IMG/VR virus record: IMGVR_UViG_3300035670_000508
Location: 1-41,214 of that record
DNA: 41,214 nucleotides
Origin: a virus
Reading direction: 5' to 3' (one strand)
The translations under genes were made by a program, and so were the position numbers. Positions within the stretch are counted from its first letter, which is position 1. Every line of letters begins with the position of its first letter. Below the pieces are notes generated by a model. That model was not told where the DNA came from. It ran no database searches and was given only the letters and a program-made list of their open reading frames with translations. Of the stretch, positions 7,211 through 15,796 are shown piece after piece.

Positions 7211-7873
7211 TTGAAAACAGCAATTGTTACTGGAGCAAGCAAGGGTGTAGGCTATGCAACTGTAAAACTTTTATCTGAAAGCGGATATAAGGTTATTGCG
7301 GTTTCAAGAGATTTGTCTAAAGTATCAGAACTAGTTTCTGATAATGTAGAGGTTTATAGGTTAGATATTACAAGTTCGGAAGAAATTAAAAAGTTTTACG
7401 AAAAATACAAAGAAATAACTTTAGATCTGCTAGTTAATAATGCTGGTGGTGGTGCTGGACCAACAAGCATAATTAACGAAACAATGGATAATTTTAGAAG
7501 GGCCTACGACATCAATGTTTCTGGTCCAATGTATTTATCACAACTTTTTGTTCCTTGTATGAAGAAGTCAGGCTCTCCAACTATAATTTTTATAAGTTCT
7601 TTAGGTGGCAAATACGCATATAGATCTGGTGGTAACTACACCAATGCAAAAAGAGGTATGATGGCATTGGTAGACACAATGAGACTAGAGTTTCCAGAGT
7701 ATGGAATTAAAGTAACAGAAATTTGTCCAGGAACAATTGACACTCAGCAAGAAAAAAGAGAAATAGCAATAACTGCAGAAGATATGGCAGAGTGTATTAG
7801 ATGGGTTTCAGAACTTCCCAAGCATGTAAACATAAACCATATTGAGTTAAACCATATTCTTAGTGGCAAATAA
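7211..7873 (+). CDS. Short-chain dehydrogenase/reductase (SDR)
   Basis: This is a Rossmann-fold NAD(P)-dependent oxidoreductase. The cofactor motif TGASKGVG lies at residues 7-14, NNAG at 76-79, a serine pair in FISSLGG before the active site, and the catalytic YxxxK at Y143/K147 (YTNAK). At 220 residues it is a little shorter than the usual ~250, missing part of the C-terminal substrate lobe. The only sensible start is TTG 7211, two bases after the oxygenase 7 stop, with no clear ribosome site; translation probably depends on coupling. It closes the operon before the next promoter. It might reduce or oxidise a product of the oxygenases, but nothing in the sequence defines the substrate. Confidence 0.88.
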   Translation: MKTAIVTGASKGVGYATVKLLSESGYKVIAVSRDLSKVSELVSDNVEVYRLDITSSEEIKKFYEKYKEITLDLLVNNAGGGAGPTSIINETMDNFRRAYDINVSGPMYLSQLFVPCMKKSGSPTIIFISSLGGKYAYRSGGNYTNAKRGMMALVDTMRLEFPEYGIKVTEICPGTIDTQQEKREIAITAEDMAECIRWVSELPKHVNINHIELNHILSGK

Positions 7874-7901
7874 TTTACAACTATAAACTTTAACTTTAGG
7901 G

Positions 7902-7930
7902 GTAGAGTTTTACTTTTTGCAAAACTCTGC
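7902..7930. promoter_or_regulatory. Inverted repeat overlapping the reductase promoter
   Basis: GTAGAGTTTT (7902-7911) and AAAACTCTGC (7921-7930) can pair over ten positions (one G-U) around a nine-base loop. The right arm runs into the -10 element, and the left arm covers the expected -35 position. As DNA it could be an operator; as RNA from upstream it could end or slow the oxygenase transcript, although no T-run follows the stem. Confidence 0.45.
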
Positions 7931-7936
7931 TATAAT
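7928..7936 (+). promoter_or_regulatory. Extended -10 promoter (TGC TATAAT) of the ribonucleotide reductase
   Basis: TGC plus TATAAT at 7931-7936, with a weak TTTTAC at 7908-7913 spaced by 17 bases. The transcript would begin near 7943, giving a leader of about 30 bases with the GAAAGGACG ribosome site at 7956-7964. Confidence 0.7.
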
Positions 7937-7974
7937 TAACACTTATTCCGTTTTTGAAAGGACGATTAAATATT

Positions 7975-10008
7975 ATGTCAGATTTTTTTAGTTTTAGGCT
8001 TCCAGAAGATTTTATAGAAAAGTATAAGGGTGCAGAAAGTCCATTTGGATTTAAAGATGCAGCAGAAAACTCACTTGGAGAAATTACCTTTATTCGTACT
8101 TATTCTAGAATGAAAGAAGACGGAACTAAAGAGCGCTGGCACGAAGTTTGCCGTCGTGTAATCGAAGGTATGTATTCAGTACAGAAGAATCATGCAAAAG
8201 AAAACCGTTTGCCATGGAATGATTATAAGGCTCAAAAGTCTGCACAAGAAGCATTTGATAGAATGTTCAATTTGAAATGGACTCCGCCAGGACGAGGCAT
8301 GTGGGCATTTGGAACTCCAATGACTATGGAGAAAAAGAACTCAGCAGCACTACAAAACTGTGCAATGGTATCTACTAAAGATCTTGATAAGAATGACCCA
8401 GGATCACTATTTGCTTGGGTTATGGATGCGCTGATGCTTGGTATTGGTGTTGGGTTTGACACTGTTGGTCAAGAAAAGAATTTTCTTATTTATGCTCCAA
8501 CAGAACCAGAACAGATATATGAAATCCCAGACACTCGTGAAGGCTGGGTAGAATCAGTGAGAGTTTTAATAAACTCATATCTAAGACCAAACCAAAACAT
8601 CCAGAAGTTTAACTATGATCTGATTAGGCCCCTAGGAGCCCCTATAAAGGGCTTTGGAGGCGTTGCGTCTGGACCTGCACCTCTTATGAGGCTGCATGAG
8701 CAAATAGACCGTGTAATAGGCTCTAGGGCTGGAGAAACACTAGATTCTCGTGCCATTGTAGACCTCGTAAATTTAATAGGAACATGCGTTGTCTCTGGAA
8801 ATGTGAGACGATCTGCGACACTGGCTTTAGGTAGTGCTGGAGATGAAGCGTTTATGAATTTGAAAAACTCTGAGGTTTTTCCAGAGCGCAACTCGTTTGA
8901 TCCAGAAAATCCAGGGTGGGCCTGGATGTCAAATAACTCTATCTCAGCAGAGGTAGGAACAAAGTACGAAGACTATGTAGATTTAATTACAGAAAACGGA
9001 GAACCAGGTTTTATATGGCTTGACGTTGCTCGTAATTATGGACGACTGAAGGATGCGCCAGACGGTAAGGATTATCGTGTGATGGGATTCAACCCATGTG
9101 CGGAGCAGCCATTAGAATCGTACGAATTATGTACACTTGTAGAGGTGCACTTGAATCGTCATGAATCTAAGGAGGACTTCCTGCGTACCCTGAAGTTTGC
9201 ATATCTTTATGGAAAGACTGTAACACTTGTTCCAACTCATTGGCAACAAACAAATGGAATCATGCAGCGCAACCGTCGCATTGGCACATCTCTTACAGGA
9301 ATTGCATCGTTTGCAGATCAAAAAGGTTTGCCAACAGTTCGTGAATGGATGGATGAGGGCTATACAACTATTCGTAAATACGATCATTCATATTCTGAGT
9401 GGCTATGTGTTCGTGAATCAATTCGTGTGACAACAGTTAAGCCATCAGGCTCTGTATCAATTCTTTCTGGTGCAACTCCTGGAGTTCACTGGGGGCCTGG
9501 AGGAAACTTCTTCCTTCGTGCAGTTCGATTTGGAAATACAGATCCAATGATGCACTTGTTCAAAGCAGCAGGATACACAATTGAAGATGACGTAGTGTCA
9601 GCAAATACATCAGTGGTATATTTCCCAATCAAGTCAGGTCATCCACGATCTGAAAAGGATGTAACACTATTTGAGAAGATTGCTCTTGCTGCAACTGCTC
9701 AAAAGTATTGGTCTGACAATGGTGTTTCTGTAACATTGTCTTTTGATAAGGAAACAGAGTCAAAGCATGTTGTTCCAGCACTACACATGTATGAAGGACA
9801 ACTAAAAGCAGTTTCATTCTTGCCAATGGGTAACACAGTTTATCCTCAGCAGCCGTATACTCAGATTACTGAAGAAGAGTATGAGTCATATATTGGTAAG
9901 TTAAAGCATATTGACTTTGGTGCTATTTACGATGGCGTAGATAATCTTGAGGCTCAGGGAGAATCTTATTGCACAACCGATTACTGCGAAATTAAAATAA
10001 ATAAGTAG
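7975..10008 (+). CDS. nrdJ: Adenosylcobalamin-dependent ribonucleoside-triphosphate reductase (class II, monomeric)
   Basis: It reduces ribonucleotides to deoxyribonucleotides for phage DNA synthesis using coenzyme B12, without needing oxygen or a separate radical subunit. The cysteines match the Lactobacillus leichmannii class II enzyme. C129 (QNCAM) and C386 (ELCTL) form the reducible pair. C375 in NPCAE is the thiyl radical site with E377 beside it, and C375 and C386 are 11 apart as in the model enzyme. The C-terminal shuttle pair is C666/C671 (CTTDYC). The length is 677 residues, slightly shorter than the ~740 of the model. Start chosen at ATG 7975 because GAAAGGACG precedes it; TTG 7954 would lie upstream of that site. 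It sits in the structural region with its own promoter. Arg codons shift from a mixed pattern to mostly CGT in the second half, suggesting mosaic origin or expression selection. Confidence 0.95.
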   Translation: MSDFFSFRLPEDFIEKYKGAESPFGFKDAAENSLGEITFIRTYSRMKEDGTKERWHEVCRRVIEGMYSVQKNHAKENRLPWNDYKAQKSAQEAFDRMFNLKWTPPGRGMWAFGTPMTMEKKNSAALQNCAMVSTKDLDKNDPGSLFAWVMDALMLGIGVGFDTVGQEKNFLIYAPTEPEQIYEIPDTREGWVESVRVLINSYLRPNQNIQKFNYDLIRPLGAPIKGFGGVASGPAPLMRLHEQIDRVIGSRAGETLDSRAIVDLVNLIGTCVVSGNVRRSATLALGSAGDEAFMNLKNSEVFPERNSFDPENPGWAWMSNNSISAEVGTKYEDYVDLITENGEPGFIWLDVARNYGRLKDAPDGKDYRVMGFNPCAEQPLESYELCTLVEVHLNRHESKEDFLRTLKFAYLYGKTVTLVPTHWQQTNGIMQRNRRIGTSLTGIASFADQKGLPTVREWMDEGYTTIRKYDHSYSEWLCVRESIRVTTVKPSGSVSILSGATPGVHWGPGGNFFLRAVRFGNTDPMMHLFKAAGYTIEDDVVSANTSVVYFPIKSGHPRSEKDVTLFEKIALAATAQKYWSDNGVSVTLSFDKETESKHVVPALHMYEGQLKAVSFLPMGNTVYPQQPYTQITEEEYESYIGKLKHIDFGAIYDGVDNLEAQGESYCTTDYCEIKINK

Positions 10009-10015
10009 TCTTCTG

Positions 10016-10024
10016 TGGTAAAAT
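10016..10024 (+). promoter_or_regulatory. Extended -10 promoter (TGG TAAAAT), near-leaderless
   Basis: TGG TAAAAT ends nine bases before ATG 10034, so transcription would begin only two or three bases ahead of the start codon. There is no Shine-Dalgarno site between them. It belongs to the same TGG-type group as the sites at 13753, 22119 and 39405. Confidence 0.6.
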
Positions 10025-10033
10025 AGACTTATT

Positions 10034-13000
10034 ATGTCTAGCCCATCAAACCTCTATGCCGAAAAGGTGTTCGCCGAGCATCCAACAGGGCTGTGGGCTC
10101 TTGATGATCAAGCAGACTATATATCTCTTATTTCAGAGTCTCAAAGAAACTTATCTAACTGGACAATAATCGGCGGGACATACGAGGATTATACCCAATC
10201 AGTAGATGAGCCATTCATAGGTAGTTATGTTGGTAAAATAACAGCAACACCAACAAGCAGCGAGTCTGCCTCAATTACTGCTATAAGTAATGACATAATG
10301 AACCTTCAGGATCTTAATCAATATCTTAGAACATTTTCTGTTGGTGGTTATTTTTATTCTCAGAGTTCGTATATCGCTGGTTTTGAAATAGGCTATCAAT
10401 ATGAGGATACAACTAGTGGACAAATGGTAACACATTTAAAAAACTATGATACTGTTATAAATAATAGTTGGGTTTTTATATCAGAAACTTTTGATACACC
10501 TCCAGATGACACAAATTTTAGATTAGTTTTTAAAATTAATTTTATTGGAGGATCAGAAACTGAAGACGCATTTTTAGTAAATGGAATAAGCCTTGGTCAA
10601 TGGTCAGAAGAATTTGCATCAACATCTTTAGGAGTTGCTGCAATTGATATACCATCAACAATTTCTATTGCTCCACAAAAAGGTGTTGTTGCAAAGTGCT
10701 ACGGCCTTCAGGATCTTGACGCATACTATTTAGTTTCAGACAACATGCTTAAAGCAAAAAACTTAGGCATTCCATTTGTTTATGGAACATCAAGCCTTAC
10801 AGCGTTATACCCTAACGAAACCGATCCTTCTTTGATTATTCCTGGAGCAGGATTTTTAAATGAGTCTGGAAAATTTAGAGAATATACTTTGGAAACCTGG
10901 CTTAGAGTAAATTCTTATACAAACGAAACAAAAAGAATTATTGGACCAATTGCATCTGACGACGGTATATATGTTGATGGACCGTCAATAGGACTTAAGG
11001 TTAATTCTGAATATAAAACATACTATGTTGGTGAGTGGACAAGACCAATGCTAGTTCATTTAAGAGTAGGCAAAGATGTTATTTCTCTTGTTATTAACGG
11101 ACAAGAAGTTATATCGATAGACTATATTAGAGAATCTTTAATAGTTCCCAATATGCTTGATAGTAATGGTAAGGATCAGGATTGGATAGGATTTTATGCA
11201 CATGAAGATGTTTATCCTATAGAGATTGACTGTGTCGGTATTTATCCATATGTAGTTGCAACTGCAATGGCAAAAAGAAGATTTGTTTTTGGTCAAGGGG
11301 TTGAAATACCAGAAAACATAAATACCTCCTATAGTGGAACATCTGTTTTTGTTGATTATGCCTTTGCAGATTACACAGCAAACTATTCATACCCCAAAAT
11401 TGGTTCTTGGCAACAAGGGTTTAATGACAATACATCTATAGTAAATAAATCGTTATCTATATCGTCTGCGCCACTTCCAACAATATCTTTATCTTCAAAA
11501 ACCGAAACTGAATTGCTATCAGATTGCAAACTTGCTCAAAGTTCTGATCCAATAAATTTCTTTTCATTTAGGCCTAACTCATCCTGGGACAGCGTTGCTG
11601 GATACCTTTTCTTTGAAAATTTTGATTTTATAAAAGAGCCTATATCTGCATTCTATGGTTGTTTTAGACTTCCACAATCTTCACCAACAAAACAAACGCT
11701 TTTTAGAATTGAAAAAGAAAATACCAGCAGTTATTTTGAAATAGAATTATTAAACAATCAAATATCCTATGTGATAAATTATGATGGAGTTTCAGAAACA
11801 ATATACTCTCCGTTAATTGCTGAATCACAAGAATTGATTGACATTGGACTAAACATACCAGCATTTGTCTCAAGATTTGGAAATCCAGCAGCAGATTTTT
11901 TTGGATCATTGTCAGACCTGAGATTATATGTAGGCGGTAAAAAAGATAAGACTCAAACTTTTACTGGTAAAATATATAAGATAGGTTTTTGTAGTGTTTA
12001 TAATTTTCAAAAAATTAGAACTCTTTTTAATGAGTTGGGCGTTCCTGTTTGGAACGAAGACCTGTTTGCTGTTTATCAAAATAATCAATTAATAAATATT
12101 GACGGTGGAATAGATACAACATCTTTGCCACCATATGGGTCACCTACTGGAACTGCAAACGGAGCAATAAGTGGCGGTGGAGTCGTGGTACCAGACGAGG
12201 ATTTTCTCATGGACCATACCGCAAGTTATACTCTTGTTCCAGATCAAATTTTTGATACATACAAACTTACAGTTGCTGCCAATGGATATTGGGAAGACCA
12301 AATTCCATTAACATATTTTGCTGAATCTGTTTTAGATAAGAGAGGCGATCAATATTTTGATCTAGATTTTATTCAGTTTAATATTGATTATCCAGTACCA
12401 TCAAAAACAATTGCAATAGAGACTGATCCAATAGATTGGACATATGCAGATTTGGCAAACGAATATGGCTTGCCAATTCAAAGAACCTATGAGTCTTTGG
12501 ATAATTATTTATTTACTGGTTATAATGATTATGAAGACTTAAAAAATAAAATAGCAAAAGATTATAGATATGATACAGACGGTGCAATCGTAAAAACATA
12601 TGTAACCTTTCAGTATACAGAATTAGGGGCAAATCAAACCCCATTCTATTTTACAAAAACAGAACGGCCATCTAGGGATGGAATTCTTATTCCTGGATCA
12701 GATTGGATGACGACAAAATACGAAGTTGTTGACAACATGATAATTTATCCTCCAGCGGTGGTTGATTTTAACGATCTGTCTATTGTTACTCATATTGATA
12801 TAAACGTCAAAAATACTCAAGCAAACAATGTCAATATTAAAAAACTTTCTTATGCTTCTCAGGCTTTAAACGAATCAGATGCAAGTCCAGTCGGGACTAG
12901 GTTTGGTACGCCAATGTATCCATATACAAAAACAGGAATTTACTATAACTTTAAAGCAAACAATCCATTTTCAATATACACTGGGTCTTCTCCATATTTA

Positions 13001-13750
13001 TATCTTACAAAGACTAGTGGTGTTCAAATAAAAGGAAGGTATGATCCATTAATAAATCGTGGTTTATCTATTCCAATAAATTCTAGCAGGGCAAATAATT
13101 TTAAAGCGATTGCAGCCCAGATGGCAATCAGATTTGACGGAGACTATTTCCCATATGCTCCAACACAAATATTTGAAATAGAAAGCAAGTCCTCCTATAT
13201 AAAGTTCTACATGGTTGCTAGTGATCCTAGTGGAAGAAGAGCAAAAATATATGCAATTGATGCAAAAACTGGTTTAGTACAGAACGGAATAGGGTTTTAC
13301 TGGAATGGAAAAATTGTTAAGGAGCCAGTTTTAACTTTGCAAGAGTGGGGGTTTCTGGGAATAAACTTTGCTGATAGTTTAGATTTTTCATATTTTGAGG
13401 GGGCTATAAGATTAACTGGCCCACTACTATTTAACAGCATATCTTACTACCAGTCTACAAACCTTCAAGAGGTTCAAAATATATCGGAGCGCCCATGGTT
13501 TAGAGTAAAGGTTTTGTCTGGCCTAACCCTAGACTGGGAGTTCTGGAATATAGGTTCTTTTAACTGGAACAAGGTTCTTGTTCTAGCAGAAACAAGTTAT
13601 TATGGTGTAAACCCATCAGAGGTTTATAAGAGTTATACTGGAACCAATAAGATTATTGTAGGTGATAACGCCCCCATAAGTATTGGAAATTATTCTTATA
13701 CCCTATTTAACGACATATTCTGGAACAAGTTTACGGTTGATCCAGTTTAA
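10034..13750 (+). CDS. Large virion-type protein with several lectin/LamG-like domains (1238 aa)
   Basis: No catalytic motif is visible. The protein reads as a chain of β-sandwich domains. A carbohydrate-binding-module-like start lies at about residues 30-200 (NWTIIGGTYEDY). A LamG/concanavalin-like domain spans ~285-400 (REYTLETWLRV, then VSLVINGQE) and another ~510-660 (ISAFYGCFRL, YFEIELLNNQISYVI, then FTGKIYKIGF). A further β-rich block lies near ~1030-1130 (MAIRFDGDYFP). A Gly/Ser-rich hinge sits near residue 715. Such domains bind sugars or host surfaces in tail fibres and tail tips, so a surface-exposed structural role is likely. It is unusual to find it just upstream of the portal gene rather than after the tape measure. 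Arg is mostly AGA. ATG 10034 has no ribosome site and probably heads a leaderless mRNA. Confidence 0.75.
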   Translation: MSSPSNLYAEKVFAEHPTGLWALDDQADYISLISESQRNLSNWTIIGGTYEDYTQSVDEPFIGSYVGKITATPTSSESASITAISNDIMNLQDLNQYLRTFSVGGYFYSQSSYIAGFEIGYQYEDTTSGQMVTHLKNYDTVINNSWVFISETFDTPPDDTNFRLVFKINFIGGSETEDAFLVNGISLGQWSEEFASTSLGVAAIDIPSTISIAPQKGVVAKCYGLQDLDAYYLVSDNMLKAKNLGIPFVYGTSSLTALYPNETDPSLIIPGAGFLNESGKFREYTLETWLRVNSYTNETKRIIGPIASDDGIYVDGPSIGLKVNSEYKTYYVGEWTRPMLVHLRVGKDVISLVINGQEVISIDYIRESLIVPNMLDSNGKDQDWIGFYAHEDVYPIEIDCVGIYPYVVATAMAKRRFVFGQGVEIPENINTSYSGTSVFVDYAFADYTANYSYPKIGSWQQGFNDNTSIVNKSLSISSAPLPTISLSSKTETELLSDCKLAQSSDPINFFSFRPNSSWDSVAGYLFFENFDFIKEPISAFYGCFRLPQSSPTKQTLFRIEKENTSSYFEIELLNNQISYVINYDGVSETIYSPLIAESQELIDIGLNIPAFVSRFGNPAADFFGSLSDLRLYVGGKKDKTQTFTGKIYKIGFCSVYNFQKIRTLFNELGVPVWNEDLFAVYQNNQLINIDGGIDTTSLPPYGSPTGTANGAISGGGVVVPDEDFLMDHTASYTLVPDQIFDTYKLTVAANGYWEDQIPLTYFAESVLDKRGDQYFDLDFIQFNIDYPVPSKTIAIETDPIDWTYADLANEYGLPIQRTYESLDNYLFTGYNDYEDLKNKIAKDYRYDTDGAIVKTYVTFQYTELGANQTPFYFTKTERPSRDGILIPGSDWMTTKYEVVDNMIIYPPAVVDFNDLSIVTHIDINVKNTQANNVNIKKLSYASQALNESDASPVGTRFGTPMYPYTKTGIYYNFKANNPFSIYTGSSPYLYLTKTSGVQIKGRYDPLINRGLSIPINSSRANNFKAIAAQMAIRFDGDYFPYAPTQIFEIESKSSYIKFYMVASDPSGRRAKIYAIDAKTGLVQNGIGFYWNGKIVKEPVLTLQEWGFLGINFADSLDFSYFEGAIRLTGPLLFNSISYYQSTNLQEVQNISERPWFRVKVLSGLTLDWEFWNIGSFNWNKVLVLAETSYYGVNPSEVYKSYTGTNKIIVGDNAPISIGNYSYTLFNDIFWNKFTVDPV

Positions 13751-13752
13751 TA

Positions 13753-13761
13753 TGGTATACT
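13753..13761 (+). promoter_or_regulatory. Extended -10 promoter (TGG TATACT), leaderless
   Basis: TGG TATACT ends seven bases before ATG 13769, which is where transcription should begin. The 18-base gap holds no Shine-Dalgarno site. Its core TTGGTATACTTGT-like sequence is nearly the same as that before the chaperone gene at 22134. Confidence 0.75.
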
Positions 13762-13768
13762 TGTTGTC

Positions 13769-14155
13769 ATGGATTCATTAATTAACCCAAAAACTGGTAA
13801 ACCAATTGTACAAAATGTAAGGCGAAAAGTTATTGAAAAGAACTATGACTGGGGTCTTTACGTTTATAAAAAAGCAAATGGAAAGTGGTTTACAGACGGA
13901 CATGGATCCGTTTTAAATATACCATCTGAAAGAGGAGATATCTCCAGAATTGCAGAACTAAAAAAGGTTGCAATGCACTACGGAGACCCTGGAGATGGAG
14001 AGGCAGTTTTTGTTCCAGGCGGAACTAGAGTTTCAGAAGAAGAGTACTCAGAGCAAGTAGATAGAATGAAGGCTGGACTAATTCCTTCTCTTAACGATCT
14101 AGGTGCAGTACAGGCTGCAAAAGATACTATTGCAAAGTACGGAGACGAGGAATAA
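13769..14155 (+). CDS. Small unknown protein upstream of portal (128 aa)
   Basis: I do not recognise this protein. It is 128 residues, charged and soluble. The first ~60 residues contain a compact β-rich part (YDWGLYVYKKANGKWF, then GHGSVLNIP). The middle carries a GDPGDGEAVFVPGG turn, and the C-terminus is a helix with many charged residues. ATG 13769 begins exactly where the upstream -10 element should start transcription, so translation is probably leaderless. It is three bases from the portal gene, and by position it may assist packaging or head assembly, but there is no sequence evidence for that. Confidence 0.8.
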   Translation: MDSLINPKTGKPIVQNVRRKVIEKNYDWGLYVYKKANGKWFTDGHGSVLNIPSERGDISRIAELKKVAMHYGDPGDGEAVFVPGGTRVSEEEYSEQVDRMKAGLIPSLNDLGAVQAAKDTIAKYGDEE

Positions 14156-14157
14156 TA

Positions 14158-15744
14158 ATGGAAGAATATACAATAAACGCCAGAATTGATGACGAGATTA
14201 AAAAAGACGATATCTTTGCAAAATCAGACCCATTCAACAATAATTGGGACACGCTAAAAAGTTTAGACGGCTTAGATGCAAACTTTAAAAGAAGAACTAG
14301 CAGACTTTCTACAAAAATGGTTCAACCAACTCCACAATATACAACCGCAGCACTGGCTGGAAAAAGCGGTATTGATGGAGCACAATCAAAAGAAATAAAC
14401 CCAGGCCTAGTATATGTAAACGGCTATGGAATGTTTGACGTAATTACACCACCATGGAACCTTTATGAATTAGCAAACTACTACGATACATCGTTTGCAA
14501 ACCACGCAGCAATTGATGCTAAGGTAGAAAACATTGTTGGGCTTGGTTATGAATTTAAGGTTTCTCCAAGAACAATGATGAGGCTTGAATCATCTGAAGA
14601 CAATAGCGCAACACAAAAAGCAAGAAAAAGAATTGAACGGGCAAAGATTGAAATGCGTGACTGGCTTGAATCATTAAACGATGATGATTCATTTACAGCA
14701 ACAATGGAAAAAGTTTATACAGATCTTCAGTCAACTGGAAACGGATACCTAGAAATAGGAAGAACGACTCGTGGAGAGATTGGATATGTTGGTCACATTC
14801 CAGCAACAACCATGAGAGTAAGAAGACTAAAGGATGGATATGTTCAGATTATTGGAAATAAGATTGTCTACTTCCGTAATTTTGGAGCAAAGAATCCAAA
14901 CCCACTAACAACAGATTCTAGGCCAAATGAGATTATTCACTTTAAGCAATACTCTCCGCTAAATACATTTTACGGTGTTCCAGATATTATGTCAGCAATC
15001 AATTCACTTCATGGAGATTCTTTGGCATCTCAATACAACATTGATTACTTTGCAAACAAGGCAGTTCCTAGATATGTTGTAACACTAAAGGGTGCAAAAC
15101 TTTCTGGGGATGCAGAAGACAAAATGTTCAGATTCTTACAAACAAATCTTAGGGGTCAATCACATAGAACTCTATACATTCCTTTGCCAGGAGATTCAGA
15201 CAATAATAAAGTTGAGTTCAAGATGGAGCCAATTGAAGACGGCATTCAAGACGGATCGTTTAAAGAATATCGCAAGCAAAATCGTGACGACATTTTGGTA
15301 GCACACCAAGTGCCACTTTCAAAATTAGGTGGTAGTGATTCTGCATCTATTGCAGCAGCATTAGCACAGGATCGCACATTCAAGGAGCAAGTTGCTAGAC
15401 CAGCACAGAGACAGTTAGAAAAAATGATCAACAAGATTATTCGTGAAAAAACTGATATCCTTGAGTTTGTGTTTAATGAATTAACTCTTACCGATGAAAT
15501 TGCACAGTCTCAAATATTGGAGAGATATGTCAAGAATCAGATCATAACCCCAAATGAGGCAAGAGTAATCTTGGATATGCCACAAAGAGAAGGTGGAGAT
15601 GAGGTTCTACAACTTAAGCCAGAGGCTGCAGCAGAGGCATCAGCCAACAGGTCTAGAGACTCAGAAAGAACAAACAATAACTCTGATAGTACATCTACTG
15701 TTGCTGGACGCAATCCAAAAGGCGAAGGAAGAAAAACTCCTTAA
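14158..15744 (+). CDS. Portal protein
   Basis: This is the dodecameric ring at the unique capsid vertex through which DNA enters and leaves. At 528 residues it has a typical size. Supporting parts are the entry block NLYELANYYDTSFANHAAIDAKVENIVG (about residues 101-128), the wing strand NGYLEIGRTTRGEIG, HIPATTMRVRR, the HFKQYSPLNTFYGVPDIMSA segment and the late helix QVPLSKLGG. These resemble the PBSX/Phage_portal family. The last ~35 residues are Asn/Ser/Thr/Gly-rich and likely disordered. ATG 14158 follows GACGAGGAAT. The protease-scaffold gene follows, the usual order for HK97-type heads. Confidence 0.9.
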   Translation: MEEYTINARIDDEIKKDDIFAKSDPFNNNWDTLKSLDGLDANFKRRTSRLSTKMVQPTPQYTTAALAGKSGIDGAQSKEINPGLVYVNGYGMFDVITPPWNLYELANYYDTSFANHAAIDAKVENIVGLGYEFKVSPRTMMRLESSEDNSATQKARKRIERAKIEMRDWLESLNDDDSFTATMEKVYTDLQSTGNGYLEIGRTTRGEIGYVGHIPATTMRVRRLKDGYVQIIGNKIVYFRNFGAKNPNPLTTDSRPNEIIHFKQYSPLNTFYGVPDIMSAINSLHGDSLASQYNIDYFANKAVPRYVVTLKGAKLSGDAEDKMFRFLQTNLRGQSHRTLYIPLPGDSDNNKVEFKMEPIEDGIQDGSFKEYRKQNRDDILVAHQVPLSKLGGSDSASIAAALAQDRTFKEQVARPAQRQLEKMINKIIREKTDILEFVFNELTLTDEIAQSQILERYVKNQIITPNEARVILDMPQREGGDEVLQLKPEAAAEASANRSRDSERTNNNSDSTSTVAGRNPKGEGRKTP

Positions 15745-15787
15745 TGTCCGATATGTCCAGAATGTGATACTTGTGTAAAATGGAGGG

Positions 15788-15793
15788 TATAAT
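15788..15793 (+). promoter_or_regulatory. Possible -10 element (TATAAT) before the protease-scaffold gene
   Basis: TATAAT lies three bases before GTG 15797 and six before GTG 15800. A GGAGGG directly upstream (15782-15787) could instead be the ribosome site for GTG 15797. It lacks the TGN extension of the other sites, so a promoter is only possible here. Confidence 0.35.
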
Positions 15794-15796
15794 ATA

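Noticed and set aside
8232-9430. Small alternative-frame ORFs within the reductase gene
   Set aside because: They overlap conserved catalytic segments of a well-supported gene and lack start signals.
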